Shown piece by piece: positions 9,501-18,505 of a stretch of 64,000 nucleotides of DNA. This DNA comes from Cyrtodaria siliqua (lineage: Eukaryota; Mollusca; Bivalvia; Adapedonta; Hiatellidae), in contig JAWPHD010003079.1 of NCBI GenBank assembly GCA_037043455.1, positions 30,001 through 94,000 of the forward strand, written 5' to 3'. Position 1 is the first letter of the stretch, and each line of letters starts with the position of its first letter. The notes under the pieces were generated by a model. The model made no database searches. It worked only from the letters and a program-made list of their open reading frames with translations, and was not told the DNA's origin. The position numbers were made by a program, and so were the translations under genes.

Positions 9501-12381
9501 GTTTACGGTACTGGTTCTACCCAGAACAGATGGAGGAGTGGGATGGTGGGCGGTTTACGGTACTGGTTCTACCAGAACAGATGGAAGAGTGGGATGGTGG
9601 GCGGTATACGGTACTGGTTCTACCAGGACAGGTGGAGGAGTGGGATGGTGGGCGGTATACGGTACTGGTTCTACCAGAACAGATGGAAGAGTGGGATGGT
9701 GGGCGGTATACGGTACTGGTTCTGCCAGAACAGATGGAAGAGTGGGATGGTGGGCGGTTTACGGTACTGGATCTACCAGAACAGGTGGAGGAGTGGGATG
9801 GTGGGCGGTATACGGTACTGGTTCTACCAGAACAGATGGAAGAGTGGGATGGTGGGTGTCTGCCTCTACCATAAAAAACAATCGACCGTCATATATGGCC
9901 TAACATGTGCTAAAAATGACGTAAAATAACATTCAAACAAACATGTTGGCGATATTAATACATTGTTTATAAAGACATAGAGAGCCTCGTATCCTATCTT
10001 TTTATCCAACGATTTTTTTCTTAAGTCAGTAATACACAGTCACGAACGTAAGATTCTGTTTATCACATAACACACCTACGACGTGATAGTTTCACTTTAA
10101 TGTTGGCAATTTACCTTATATGAAATAAGATTTCAAATAATGATAAATAGTAAGGTGTCTGAACGTATCGTATTATATGCCATGCAAACAATTGGGATTA
10201 ACTGTTTAACTGTATACAAACACAGTGATTCGGTCCTCATTTGCATCTGTAATACATTAGTGTATTACGAGAAATAAGTCACGGCTTTATTATACTTCCA
10301 AAAGCCATGTTATGTGATAAAAATATGTTGTCATCTAAAAATAAAGACATGTTATCATTAACATTAGGAATCGGTCAATTTATATCAATCTAGTTCATAG
10401 TATGTCTTCTCTAACTTCAGAGAGGTTTGGAGGTATGTGACGGTAAATCTCCTATTGACTCTGTATGTCGTCTGGCAAATCATCATGACATAGTATTCAA
10501 TGCAGACACCAGTTCCTACACAGACAACAATCTCGCCAACCCGTGCACTACCACGGGAGTTGTCTGCTTGCGTATTCAACAAGAGGTGGATGTTAAGTGC
10601 AGAGATTACGAAATTCGGTTCGAATGCCTGAGTAAGATTTTCGTCTGTTTTTTGTATCTGTCTTGGTGTTTTTTATTTGTTTAATTGTTTTATCTGGTAA
10701 GTACGGTGTCCTGTAAGGGTCAACTTACCATCGCATCTTACCATCGTGCATCGACCTAGGTCGATGGTCGATGGTAAGATGCGATGGTCGATGGTAAGAA
10801 GCGATGGTAAGATGCGATGGTCGATGGTAAGATGCGATGGTAAGATGCGATGGTCGATGGTAAGATGCGATGGTAAGATGCGATGGTCGATGGTACGATG
10901 CGATTTTAAGATGCGATGGTCGATGGTAAGATGCGATGGTAAGATGCGATGTTAAGATGCGATGGTCGATGGTAAGATGCGATGGTCGATGGTCCATCGC
11001 ATCTTACCATCGACCATCGACCTAGGTCGATGGTCAATGGTAAGATGCTATTGTAACATGGCCCTAACAGGACACCGTAGGTAAGAGTGAGGTTTGGTGC
11101 AGCTTAGAACCTAGTTTAAATTTCCAGCGGCCTCGTTTGCCACTGACAGTTCCAAGGGGTAGCCCTATTGTCAACCCTTTTATGTTTATAATGTCATATC
11201 TTGCCTTTTATTCATCTTTGTAATTATTGTTTGTTTTGGTTGACTGTGGTCCAGAGAATGCTGTCCTGTTCGACTTTTATATCTACTTTTAGAGAATTGC
11301 GAGTAAAGACGATCGTGTGTTCTAATTACGGTTTCGTGATTGTTTGATAACATTCCAACTAATATGTATATTCTCATTTTGTAATTGTAAAGAAATTATT
11401 TTTCCTCCGAGTATCATAATAAGCATCAGTTAATTACAAGGATTTTTGTTCAATATAAACATGATGAACATAAACTTTGTTAGCACTTTCCTTTGCAAAT
11501 AACAAAAATCCAGAACTATTAGGCACGTGCAATAAGCTTACACACGTTTACATGTTGTAAATTCAGGACCGAGAACAGAAGAAGAGGTTCCAGAGAATCT
11601 CGGAGTTGTAGGTGTGGCTGCCGGCCTGTCTATCGTGGTCCCCATCCTGTGTGTAATCATCATGCACTTATTTAGGCTGATTAAAGAACGACGCGCACGG
11701 CACAGACGCAGTATTCTCGGCGAGAATAACAATGACCAAGGCATTCAAACTGACGGCGATGCCGATCTACCACCCACTTATTCGGAGTTATTCGGAGAAA
11801 ACAGCAGCAGTACAGAAAGACTGCTTTCTAGTTCATCCAGCTCAGATTCAGTTATCTCCATACTAACATCGAGTCGGGATTCAAATTTAAATTTTCAAAA
11901 TAGGCGGGTTTCTGATGCAAATGTAATGAACGATACTGAAAGAATCAGTCTAAGTGATGACGTCACGGATAGCGGGATATATACCATAACAGAAAATCAA
12001 GGAATTTACTCAAGTAGATCTGGCTCTATACCGTCTCTACAATCGTCAACTTCACAATTGCAGAACTGTCATCAGTCTAGACAAAATAGATTCCACATGG
12101 CTGGCATGCATTTATCCATACACGAACTGTTATTGTCTGCGGATTGTCACAGTACCCAACTAGACAGTCCATTGCAATCTCCAACTCTTAGTTACATTCA
12201 AACTCCACCTCCCACTTATTCCGATGCTTTGGCTATTATCGGTGGTGTACCTATTATCGGTGGTGTACCTATTATCGGTGGTGTACCTTTTAAAGCAGAC
12301 ACTGTAGCTATAGATCCGGACACGATAGAAACAGATGCAGTATGTTGTCAACCTTCTTCAGTAATGTTAACTGAAAGCTAG
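2381..12381 (+). CDS. gene A: single-pass membrane protein, WxxW domain outside, two PPxY motifs inside (4 exons)
   Basis: Exons 2381-2453, 6677-6789, 10421-10631 and 11567-12381 join in frame to 403 residues with intron phases 1, 0, 1. Residues 1-24 form a hydrophobic signal peptide. Residues about 38-132 carry QWSEWYNTDNPT, an acidic GDDDES stretch and six Cys (LEVC, SVC, NPC, VVC, VKC, FEC), matching the WxxW (mucin-2/CysD-type) extracellular domain. A transmembrane helix at about 147-170 is followed by a basic stop-transfer stretch (KERRARHRR). The tail is Ser/Thr-rich with PPTY at 201-204 and 347-350, DVTDSGIYTIT, and RQNRFHMAGMHLSIHELL at 304-321. Known: PPxY binds WW domains, for example of Nedd4-type ubiquitin ligases. 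Inferred: a plasma-membrane receptor or adaptor regulated by WW proteins. Gene B is a tandem paralogue. The exon model comes from splice sites and frame continuity, not transcripts. Confidence 0.8.
2838..3192. mobile_element. TTAA-type MITE, family 1, copy 1
   Basis: Inverted ends AAGGGAGTACATCAGG and CCTGATGTACTCCCTT enclose about 350 bp. The right end abuts TTAA; the left site has drifted to TGAA. A second copy at 36433-36774 is colinear throughout and keeps TTAA on both sides. No coding capacity. A TTAA target is typical of piggyBac-type mobilisation. Confidence 0.75.
6333..6562. repeat. (ATT)n microsatellite
   Basis: About 230 bp of ATT/TTA triplets with short interruptions (GTT run, AATAAT inversion) inside intron 1 of gene A. 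Poly-Asn and poly-Ile ORFs here are artefacts. Confidence 0.95.
6677..6789 (+). CDS. gene A exon 2 (WxxW signature)
   Basis: 113-nt exon between TTACAG and AAG|GTAAAT. It encodes the segment containing QWSEWYNTDNPT and GDDDESINSIRK. The exon completes a phase-1 codon and ends in phase 0. Its counterpart in gene B is 39827-39942. Confidence 0.85.
7733..7860. repeat. 32-bp tandem repeat, 4 copies
   Basis: Four units of about 32 bp starting GATACGCATGTTTCTATTG and ending TTATAA, with point differences (ATT/TTT, TTT/TAT). Confidence 0.85.
8505..8778. repeat. 47-bp tandem array with an inverted copy on its left
   Basis: From about 8606 nearly four 47-bp units run CATATATCSCAATAYAAATC and then TAATAACCTTTTTATTGCAT and ACTCGTG. 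At 8505-8540 the same sequence occurs inverted (GGTTATTATATTTGTATTGG then GATACATGCACGAG). The first unit and the inverted copy could fold into a hairpin. Confidence 0.8.
8962..9940 (+). mobile_element. tRNA-derived SINE with internal minisatellite expansion
   Basis: The head (8964-9060) shows tRNA promoter-like boxes (GTGGCCGGGATAGTAAA and GGTTCGAATCCCAC). The tail reads CTGCCTCTACC, ATCGACCGTCATA, AAATGACGT and CAAACAAA. Head and tail both match the compact SINE at 30421-30656. The insertion is bounded by a 12-bp direct repeat ACATGTTGGCGA (8950-8961 and 9941-9952), which reads as a target-site duplication. The middle is swollen by a 51-bp array. Confidence 0.8.
9079..9858. repeat. 51-bp minisatellite, about 15 copies, inside the SINE
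   Basis: Unit starts GGTACTGGTTCTACCAGAAC and continues with AGATGGARGAGTGGGATGGT and GGGCGGTWTAC. Variants are A/G at AGATGG/AGGTGG, T/A in TTTAC/ATAC, and one unit with an extra C near 9511. As 51 = 3 x 17, all three forward frames stay open. The unit matches the ACTGGTTCTATCCAGAA and GTGGGTGGT segment of the unexpanded SINE at 30421. Confidence 0.9.
10421..10631 (+). CDS. gene A exon 3 (six-Cys part of the WxxW domain)
   Basis: 211-nt exon between CTAACTTCAG and CTGA|GTAAGA. It encodes RGLEVCDGKSPIDSVCRL through to the CRDYEIRFECL end. The NPCTTTGVVCL segment and the C-x-DYEIRFEC ending are typical of the domain. It leaves in phase 1. Confidence 0.85.
10704..11077. mobile_element. MITE with TA duplication and satellite core
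   Basis: Inverted ends CGGTGTCCTGTAAGGG and CCCTAACAGGACACCG are flanked by TA on each side (10702-10703, 11078-11079), as for Tc1/mariner-type insertion. The core is a tandem array of GATGGTAAGATGC and GATGGTCGATGGTAAGATGC units. On both sides it is capped by a CGACCTAGGTCGATGG palindrome, with CCATCGCATCTTACCATCG in the opposite sense. Confidence 0.8.
11085..11225 (+). repeat. dispersed repeat, copy 2 of 3
   Basis: Begins AAGAGTGAGGTTTGGTGCA and ends CTTGCCTTTTATTCATCTTT. It is closely similar to 26330-26490 and, inverted, to 1215-1300. Confidence 0.65.
11567..12381 (+). CDS. gene A exon 4 (membrane helix and PPxY tail, stop)
   Basis: Starts after ATTCAG, completes a phase-1 codon and runs open to TAG at 12379-12381. 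It encodes the juxtamembrane stretch, the helix, the tail with both PPTY motifs, and three in-frame copies of an 18-nt repeat (IIGGVP) at 12235-12288. Confidence 0.85.
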
Positions 12382-13297
12382 GTTTTCAACATTTTTAATC
12401 GTGTTAAAATTGTCCTTGGTGAACACAATATCCTGTGACGGAGAATTTGGCCATTGTGGTAAAATAGGTCATAGTGGACTAGATGTAAATCGTGTGTCAT
12501 CGCAAATTATAGTCAATGTAAACAAATGAACGAATGGGTTAAATAGTCGTGGTGAATTATGGTCATGATACTTATGACTTACTTGTCACGGTTATTGCTG
12601 TTATTTGTTAAATGTGCGTATAGTTAAATGAGGCTATCTGCAACAGGATAGTATACCTGATAACGACAAAACATCAGACAATAAAGTGTTTAAGTATTAT
12701 CACGTATTTTTAAATCTCAGGATAGACATATTTGACATGTTGCATAATATATATGTACTTTTACTTTTATTGGCCTCGGCATAGGTCTGTTTTAGTCGAG
12801 ACCATCTCAAATAAACATATGATGAGGCTAATAAAAGTTCTTTTTCATAAATTCGTATATGTACGTAGTATCAGGTACATGTACATTGTATTTATAAATC
12901 CATATATTTTTCATCAATGTATGATATACTTGTTTCGTATATTTATTAAAATAATTTTGTATTGATGTTCTGCAATGTCCCCCAGTCTTTCTGGAACAGA
13001 AAAAAATAAAATTGAAAATTTTGATAAAGTCTTGACTTTGAAGTTTATCATGTTTATTTTTTCGTAGTTATAATTGCCGAATCTACAAACAAACTGAAGT
13101 GTGAAACAATTACACCACAAACATGATTCTGAATCCGGAATAAATATGGCCGGCCCTGAGCATACAAATATTTTTATATTTAAAAAATAATAATAATAAA
13201 GAAACACGTCATATTCACTTTGCATACTAAACGATTTCATTTCAAAAGTTAAGAACATGTCTACTAAACTACCAACCGATTTGGCTGCCCGTCTTTA
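12382..13297 (+). other. gene A 3' flank
   Basis: Presumed 3' UTR and downstream AT-rich DNA. A polyadenylation signal AATAAA at 12680-12685 lies 300 bp after the stop; another AATAAA occurs near 12810. Nothing else is recognised. Confidence 0.4.
12680..12685 (+). terminator. candidate polyadenylation signal of gene A
   Basis: Canonical AATAAA about 300 bp downstream of the gene A stop, followed by a GTGTTTAAGT GT-rich stretch. It is a plausible cleavage signal, not proven. Confidence 0.35.
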
Positions 13298-13805
13298 TTA
13301 AAGCGAATGTAGCGACACAGCCAAACCATCTTTATTATAGACAGTTCTGAAAAGAACTTTAATAAGGGTGAAAGAATTATCAAAATCGGATGATAAAATA
13401 AAAAGATAGTATCATTTGAAGGTTCTGTTGAAACGGATATGGAAGCCGCCGTTTTGAGAGCTATGACATCACAGTTCTAAATAACCATATATGGAATATT
13501 TATAAATATGAATATTTACTGATTTATAGGAAAACAATGACAACAACTGTATGAAAATTATTTATACTGAATGCCATTAATACTTTTTATGACCAGTAAT
13601 GGATTTTGCATTCATATATGGTAAATTGGAACTATGACGTCATAGTTCTAAAAATGGCGGCTCCCATATTCGTTTTAGAACAAGATTCAAATGGTCATAT
13701 ATTTCTTGTTTATCATCCGATTTTGATAATTCTTTCACCTTTGTCCAAGTTCTTCAGCACTCTCAATAATACAGCTGGTTGGCTGTGTCGCTACATTCCC
13801 TTTAA
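13298..13805. mobile_element. fold-back TTAA MITE, family 2, copy 1
   Basis: TTAA at each end (13298-13301, 13802-13805) flanks long inverted arms of about 200 bp. The arms start AGCGAATGTAGCGACACAGCC and end as the complement, GGCTGTGTCGCTACATTCCC. The arms contain ATCAAAATCGGATGATAAA, a TGACATCA/TGACGTCA site and CCATATATGG. Other copies are at 62371-62924 and, decayed, 38821-39745. Confidence 0.8.
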
Positions 13806-14139
13806 CAATAGATTCAACTTATAACCATCACATGCCGACTCTAACGCATCAAACTGAATGTTAGCTGCTCTGTTCGTATCTGCATCCTCATGATTTGGCC
13901 CACTGTCTCGAACATTATAAAGCGTGCATGCACTAAATAACAACAGGACACGTTACAGGCTAACATGTCTCTTATTCACACCAGAACAAGTGACGTATGT
14001 CTCTGTCAGCCAAGCTTCATAACCCCTACCGGGAATTCAATCATTTCATATTTTTGTTTAGTTGCTGATAATTTAAAAACAGCTAATAATTTAATTATTG
14101 TTTGACGCTTACATTACGTCAATGTTTTATCTCTAGACC

Positions 14140-15205
14140 TCGGGAGCACTAATTCGTATACTCCAGTTCAGTCTACTGGGGATGATGTTGTTTCCACGAG
14201 TATCACTCGATGCACCACTTTCAAGGATGGAGTAGACGAAAAGCAAAACACACGTCCAACTATGTACTGGATTCCTGAATTCACAAACAGCCTTATAAAA
14301 CCCGCTGTATTTCTAATTATAGTGCCTGCACCACTACAAACATCTCCACACTTTCAACTTCTTGCCTTACTGCCGTTAAAGATCACGTTAAACAATATTG
14401 TGCTGAAACTTATGAAAACCCCTTTGGGATTAATTTATATTGGTCATTTAAAGTTTCAGGAGACTTTCTTGATAAAATGTGCAATAAACACATGATAAAC
14501 GCCCAGTTTCATCTTTAAGTGCTTATGACTTTTCACTACTATATACAGCTTTACCTCATCACCTTATCAAAGACAAACGTATTGCTCACATTAAAAAAAA
14601 ATAATTCAGTTTTGGCCTGTAACAACATTAAAGCGATATTTACTACGGCAGTTTAGACAATTACACTATGTGGACTTGCCAAGAAGTTTGTGAATCGCTC
14701 ATTTTCCTGTTAGATAATATTTTCTTCAGGTATGGAACCACCATTTATAGACACGTTGTTGGTATCCCTATGGGTACGAACTGTGTACCTCGCAGATTTG
14801 TTCTTGTATTGCTATGAAAAAGAGAGTTTATGTTGAGTCTTTCACGAGATAGACGAGATAGAAAGATGTAAATGAAGCCGTTATTGACACCTCTCGGTAT
14901 CTGTATGACATACTGAACACTGACGATCCTTTCTTTTGTAGCTTGTAGTCTGTTAAGGTCTGTTAATATTCGTAATAGTCGTATAACTAAGAAGTTACTT
15001 CATCAGGACTACGGTTACCATAAACTTCGAAAAACCATTGCAAAATGTTATTATCGTAACCATGATCTACTTTTAAAATATAAAAGTAATTTAAGAACTC
15101 TTCTGCGACAAGGGTTATCAAAAACGAGACTTCATATGCATGCCATCTTCGGAATGTCTCAAATGTGTGTACTGTTAACGATAGCAAGCATTTTTCACTA
15201 CTTCT
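14140..15205 (+). pseudogene. decayed Penelope-like reverse transcriptase fragment
   Basis: Scattered over three frames with stops are the motifs of a Penelope-type reverse transcriptase in order: RPTMYWIPEF near 14260; TSCLTAVKDHV near 14370; YRHVVGIPMGTNC with ADLFLYCYEK near 14740-14820; and KLLHQDYGYHKLRKTIAKCY near 14985-15050. Known: this class mixes a reverse transcriptase with a GIY-YIG endonuclease, which I do not see here. The copy is non-functional. Clade assignment is by motif memory. Confidence 0.6.
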
Positions 15206-15309
15206 CAATCAAACCGAGACTGTAATGGTATTTTTGTTTTCTATTTATCGTGTTCGGCGATTTCCATATTTCTCTTTTCATACTCTTTCTATGTTGATAT
15301 GATTTAAAA

Positions 15310-15361
15310 TTTGGTAAGATCCTTGGTTATAGTGACTACTATAACCAAGGATCTTACCAAA
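15310..15361. repeat. 24-bp perfect hairpin
   Basis: Arms 15310-15333 (TTTGGTAAGATCCTTGGTTA and TAGT) and 15338-15361 are perfect complements around the loop GACT. It lies just downstream of the Penelope-like fragment. Confidence 0.9.
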
Positions 15362-15458
15362 AGTTAAAGAAAATCATACACTTTATTAAACTTGTTAAAA
15401 AGTTTAGCAAAAGGGGTCATGACCCTATCATTTTGCAAGGTGCTGCATGTTTAGTGTT

Positions 15459-15647
15459 TTAGTGGTTGGCCCATTTATAGTTCGCCACTATACTTTCCTC
15501 TTTGATTGTGCGATTACCTAACATATGTTGAACCCTATGAACACGACTACCTAAATCCTCAAAGGACGGTAGCGTTTGGTGTTTGTCTTGAATCTTGTTT
15601 GCCGTATCATTAACGGTTTGTTCTATTGTTGCACTGGGTGCTGCCAT
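15459..15647 (-). CDS. short ORF of unknown meaning, 62 aa
   Basis: A clean ATG-to-stop minus-strand frame starting MAAPSATIEQTVNDTANKIQ and continuing through FEDLGSRVHRVQHMLGN. Composition looks protein-like and helical, not like repeat translation. It sits next to a Penelope-like remnant and a hairpin and could be a retroelement or host-exon remnant. I do not recognise it and see no promoter or splice support. Confidence 0.25.
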   Translation of the reverse strand: MAAPSATIEQTVNDTANKIQDKHQTLPSFEDLGSRVHRVQHMLGNRTIKEESIVANYKWANH

Positions 15648-15908
15648 GTCATTGCGTGCGTGCTTTGTGACGTTCTAGACGGTTGTTTTATACTCATATA
15701 TACATGGTCATGTTTGTGTTACGATGAAAGATGCATGCCCAGACGGTATGACTCAAATACCGCTCTGGATCATGAATATTCATTGCCTCCATTGTCAGAC
15801 CAACATTGTCTATTAATTCTCCTGTGTTAGAGAATAATATGAAATAGGTTAAACCTATAGGGCGAGCACAGTTCATGTTTGTATGCACGGTATGTGCAAG
15901 TCTAGCTG

Positions 15909-15981
15909 CGAGAATCGTAGCTCTTATGGTGTGTACCTATACCATGGTAGGTACATACCACCATAAGAGCCATGATTCTCA
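15909..15981. repeat. long imperfect hairpin
   Basis: GAGAATC..AGCTCTTATGGT and ACCATAAGAGC..GATTCTC pair over about 32 bp around a TACCATGGTA centre, with a few mismatches. Together with the nearby flank repeats (TGCAAGTCTA) this may be a small fold-back insertion. Confidence 0.75.
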
Positions 15982-16183
15982 CGTCTAGTGCAAGTCTACC
16001 TGTACGTGTCTTATGAATCGTGACATCCCACTCCCAACAAATTTAAATTCGTGTGTGTGTGTGTATTTCTAAGGAGTATAGTCTGTCCGCCTACCCGACG
16101 ATTATAGGCACAATGGAGTCATTATTTGCTCGTCAGGCAATGGTTACAATTGACTACTCCATTTTTAAAGTATTTGGTATTAC

Positions 16184-16262
16184 GCGGTCAGGGGACTCGA
16201 ACCCACGACTTCCCGAATGAAAGGCAGACGCTCTAACCAGTACACCACAATGCTTCGGTCAA
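16184..16262 (-). repeat. tRNA-like remnant
   Basis: The minus strand shows GTGGTGTACTGGTTAGAGCG (A-box-like) and GGGTTCGAGTCCCC (B-box-like) at tRNA spacing. The acceptor and T stems do not pair cleanly, so this is probably a SINE head or tRNA pseudogene. Confidence 0.3.
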
Positions 16263-18420
16263 ATTTCAATTTGTTCCCAGACAGGACAGATATGACATGG
16301 AATGAACTTCGAACGGCTGTCTAGTCATGGTCCAGTCTGGATCGACATTGGCTGAATCACTAACCCATACTGACGTCATTTCGAATTTTTCAAATTCATC
16401 ACTGATATTCGGCAGGTGCCCTCCTGATTTTTCAGGACTTCATCCGCGGTGCGGTAATTCGGTGTGCAAATAATCCTAATACATTTAGGGATTCACGAAC
16501 CTTTGGGGACCCTTTTAAAAATACATAGAAATATAAAACACACATTTGAGGAAAGTTTGGTGCTTTTGTCCGGCGTGTCTAGATTGAGTCCTAAAATCTG
16601 GGTTTTGGTCCCTAGCTATATATATGCAAATCACCTGACCGGACTACTTTTCCCCCCATAATTCCAAGCGCCAAACACGAGAGATGATGCTAGTATCGAT
16701 CGAGGGCGAGAATGTCACTAACCGTCTAAAAAGCTGCTACTACATCAGTGTATGTAAGATATATATATATACATAAACCGTGATGCACGCGTAATCTTTT
16801 TTATACGTATTGCCTAATCATTATGATGATGTATGTTTGAGAAAAGAACAATGTTTTTAAAACATAGGAAGTTGTTTCCTACTTGATATTTAATAAATGG
16901 GGGTCCATTTTCAGAATATTAGTTAAATCAAATTTAGTTGAGTATGTCTGGGGTGGAGGACACCGGGTCCGACGTTTCTCATCAATATATTCTGAAAATG
17001 CACCAAATTCATCAAATGCTATGTAGAAAAGACGTTAGTTTGTTTCACCGTTCTTGATGTTTAGCACTAGCTGTGCTCAAGATACTTATTAGTTTCTACA
17101 TCTACATTTTAAGAAACTAAGTGTCCTATTTGACCCTAATGTTTCTGTCGGTGGTAGAAAAACAAAAATAGTGAAATTATAGGACAGAGAAAAGCATAGA
17201 TCGATTGAAGCAGAAGACAGGTAAAGTTTCCAAACCGTGTTTTCATCACCTTTCAAATTTGAACTACTCCGTAGCATCAGACCAAACCGGATGACTTGTT
17301 ACAGGTACACTGGCATAGGAACGTTTAATTTATATGGGGGTCCAGTGGAAACATCAAACTTTGTTAAAGGTAACCCCAAAAAAAAGGTGAAGCACCAGTA
17401 GTGGTGCGAACGCCGGATTGCGAATTTAACATTTTAACTGAAAAATCTGTGTGAAAAGGGGGGAAAGTCCAGGTAAAATAAATGACATAGTTAGGATTAT
17501 TTTCATGTAACATTTGTAATGATATTGAACAAGTGTCAAGTTTCGAAGCTTTTCGACAATTCATTTTTGAAAAATGAGGAAAAAAACAAACTTTAACGAA
17601 AACTTCAAAACTCGTAGACGGACGGATGGATAGACGGACAGACACATGGAAATCGCCAAACTGTAAGCCTAGATTTGCTACGCAATCCAGCCAAAAATAA
17701 AAAATACCCATTCTGTACATTATGGTGGAGTCTAATCCGAGCCTTCTCTGACCTTACCAGCCCTTTTTACGATTTTTGATATTTCATCTGGCTGTGTACG
17801 CATAAGGCTCGGATTAGGTGGAGTCTAAACCCGACAAATTTGCTATTATTTCGGGCGTTTGTTTAAGCTAAAGGTTTTTCAGCTATGTGAGTGAGTAATT
17901 TTAACAAAATGTAAATACATTATATATAATTGGAACTGGCAATTTTAGTGGTAAATAAAAGCACCTTAGTTTGGAAATTTGGTTAAAAAATAAATATTTT
18001 ACAGCCATCAGTTCAGATGATGTAAATTCCTATCTATCTGTCTAAATCCTGCATTAGCCTCTTTCGGGTGTACATCTGCCGTGTTGCTGGGACAGCAAAA
18101 AAATAAGAAATCTCAAATATAACTTCAGTTAGCCTCAATAGTTTCAGGAGGTCTTAATTTCGGTTTGCCCAACTCATTAAAACCATTTTTGGATAAAAGG
18201 TCGAAGCGCCCCAAAATATCCAACATAGGGTACCGTAAAAATACCTTTTGAACTTCCCCTACCCAAACACGCCAGTCAAATTATTGGGATCTCGGGAAGG
18301 AGGCTGTTCCTACCCCTGCCAGTGTGAGTAACATCTTGGGCCTAACCATCGTTTAGTCACTTTAGACCTGGTGTTGTTCTAAATACTAGTAGTTATATCT
18401 TTTCATAATGGACCATAAAG
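16263..18420. other. intergenic, nothing recognised
   Basis: AT-rich DNA with an AT dinucleotide run near 16760 and a short AC/GT-like stretch. The ORFs at 17089-17277 and 17364-17720 show no family features. Confidence 0.4.
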
Positions 18421-18423
18421 TTA

Positions 18424-18505
18424 CTGTGTACGATGACAGAGTGGTTAGCTTCCTTGCCTCTGGATATAGAAGTCTGGGGTTCGACTCCCGGATGTTCACG
18501 TCTCG
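18424..18505 (+). repeat. tRNA-like remnant
   Basis: ACGATGACAGAGTGGTTAGC resembles an A box and GGGGTTCGACTCCCGG a B box. No complete cloverleaf is found; probably a SINE head. Confidence 0.25.

Larger units (their letters stand above)
6790..10420 (+). other. gene A intron 2
   Basis: GT-AG intron of 3.6 kb. It holds a run of 'ATTTTAGAAYGCYATTTTATTGAT' type repeats near 6930-7070, a 32-bp array (7733-7860), a 47-bp array with an inverted partner (8505-8778) and a SINE with an expanded minisatellite (8962-9940). Sequence 7861-8500 and 9953-10420 shows nothing recognisable. Confidence 0.7.
10632..11566 (+). other. gene A intron 3
   Basis: GT-AG intron of 935 bp. It contains a TA-flanked MITE with satellite core (10704-11077) and dispersed repeat copy 2 (11085-11225). 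It corresponds to the 17.2-kb intron 3 of gene B but has no Polinton. Confidence 0.75.

Noticed and set aside
9053..9929. Three overlapping plus-strand ORFs of 266-274 aa with 17-residue repeats
   Set aside because: They are frame translations of one 51-bp minisatellite inside a SINE; all three frames are equally open and none has gene context.
10725..10997. Repetitive ORFs rich in Ser-Tyr-His-Arg-Pro and Asp-Gly-Lys-Met
   Set aside because: They come from the satellite core of a MITE in an intron.
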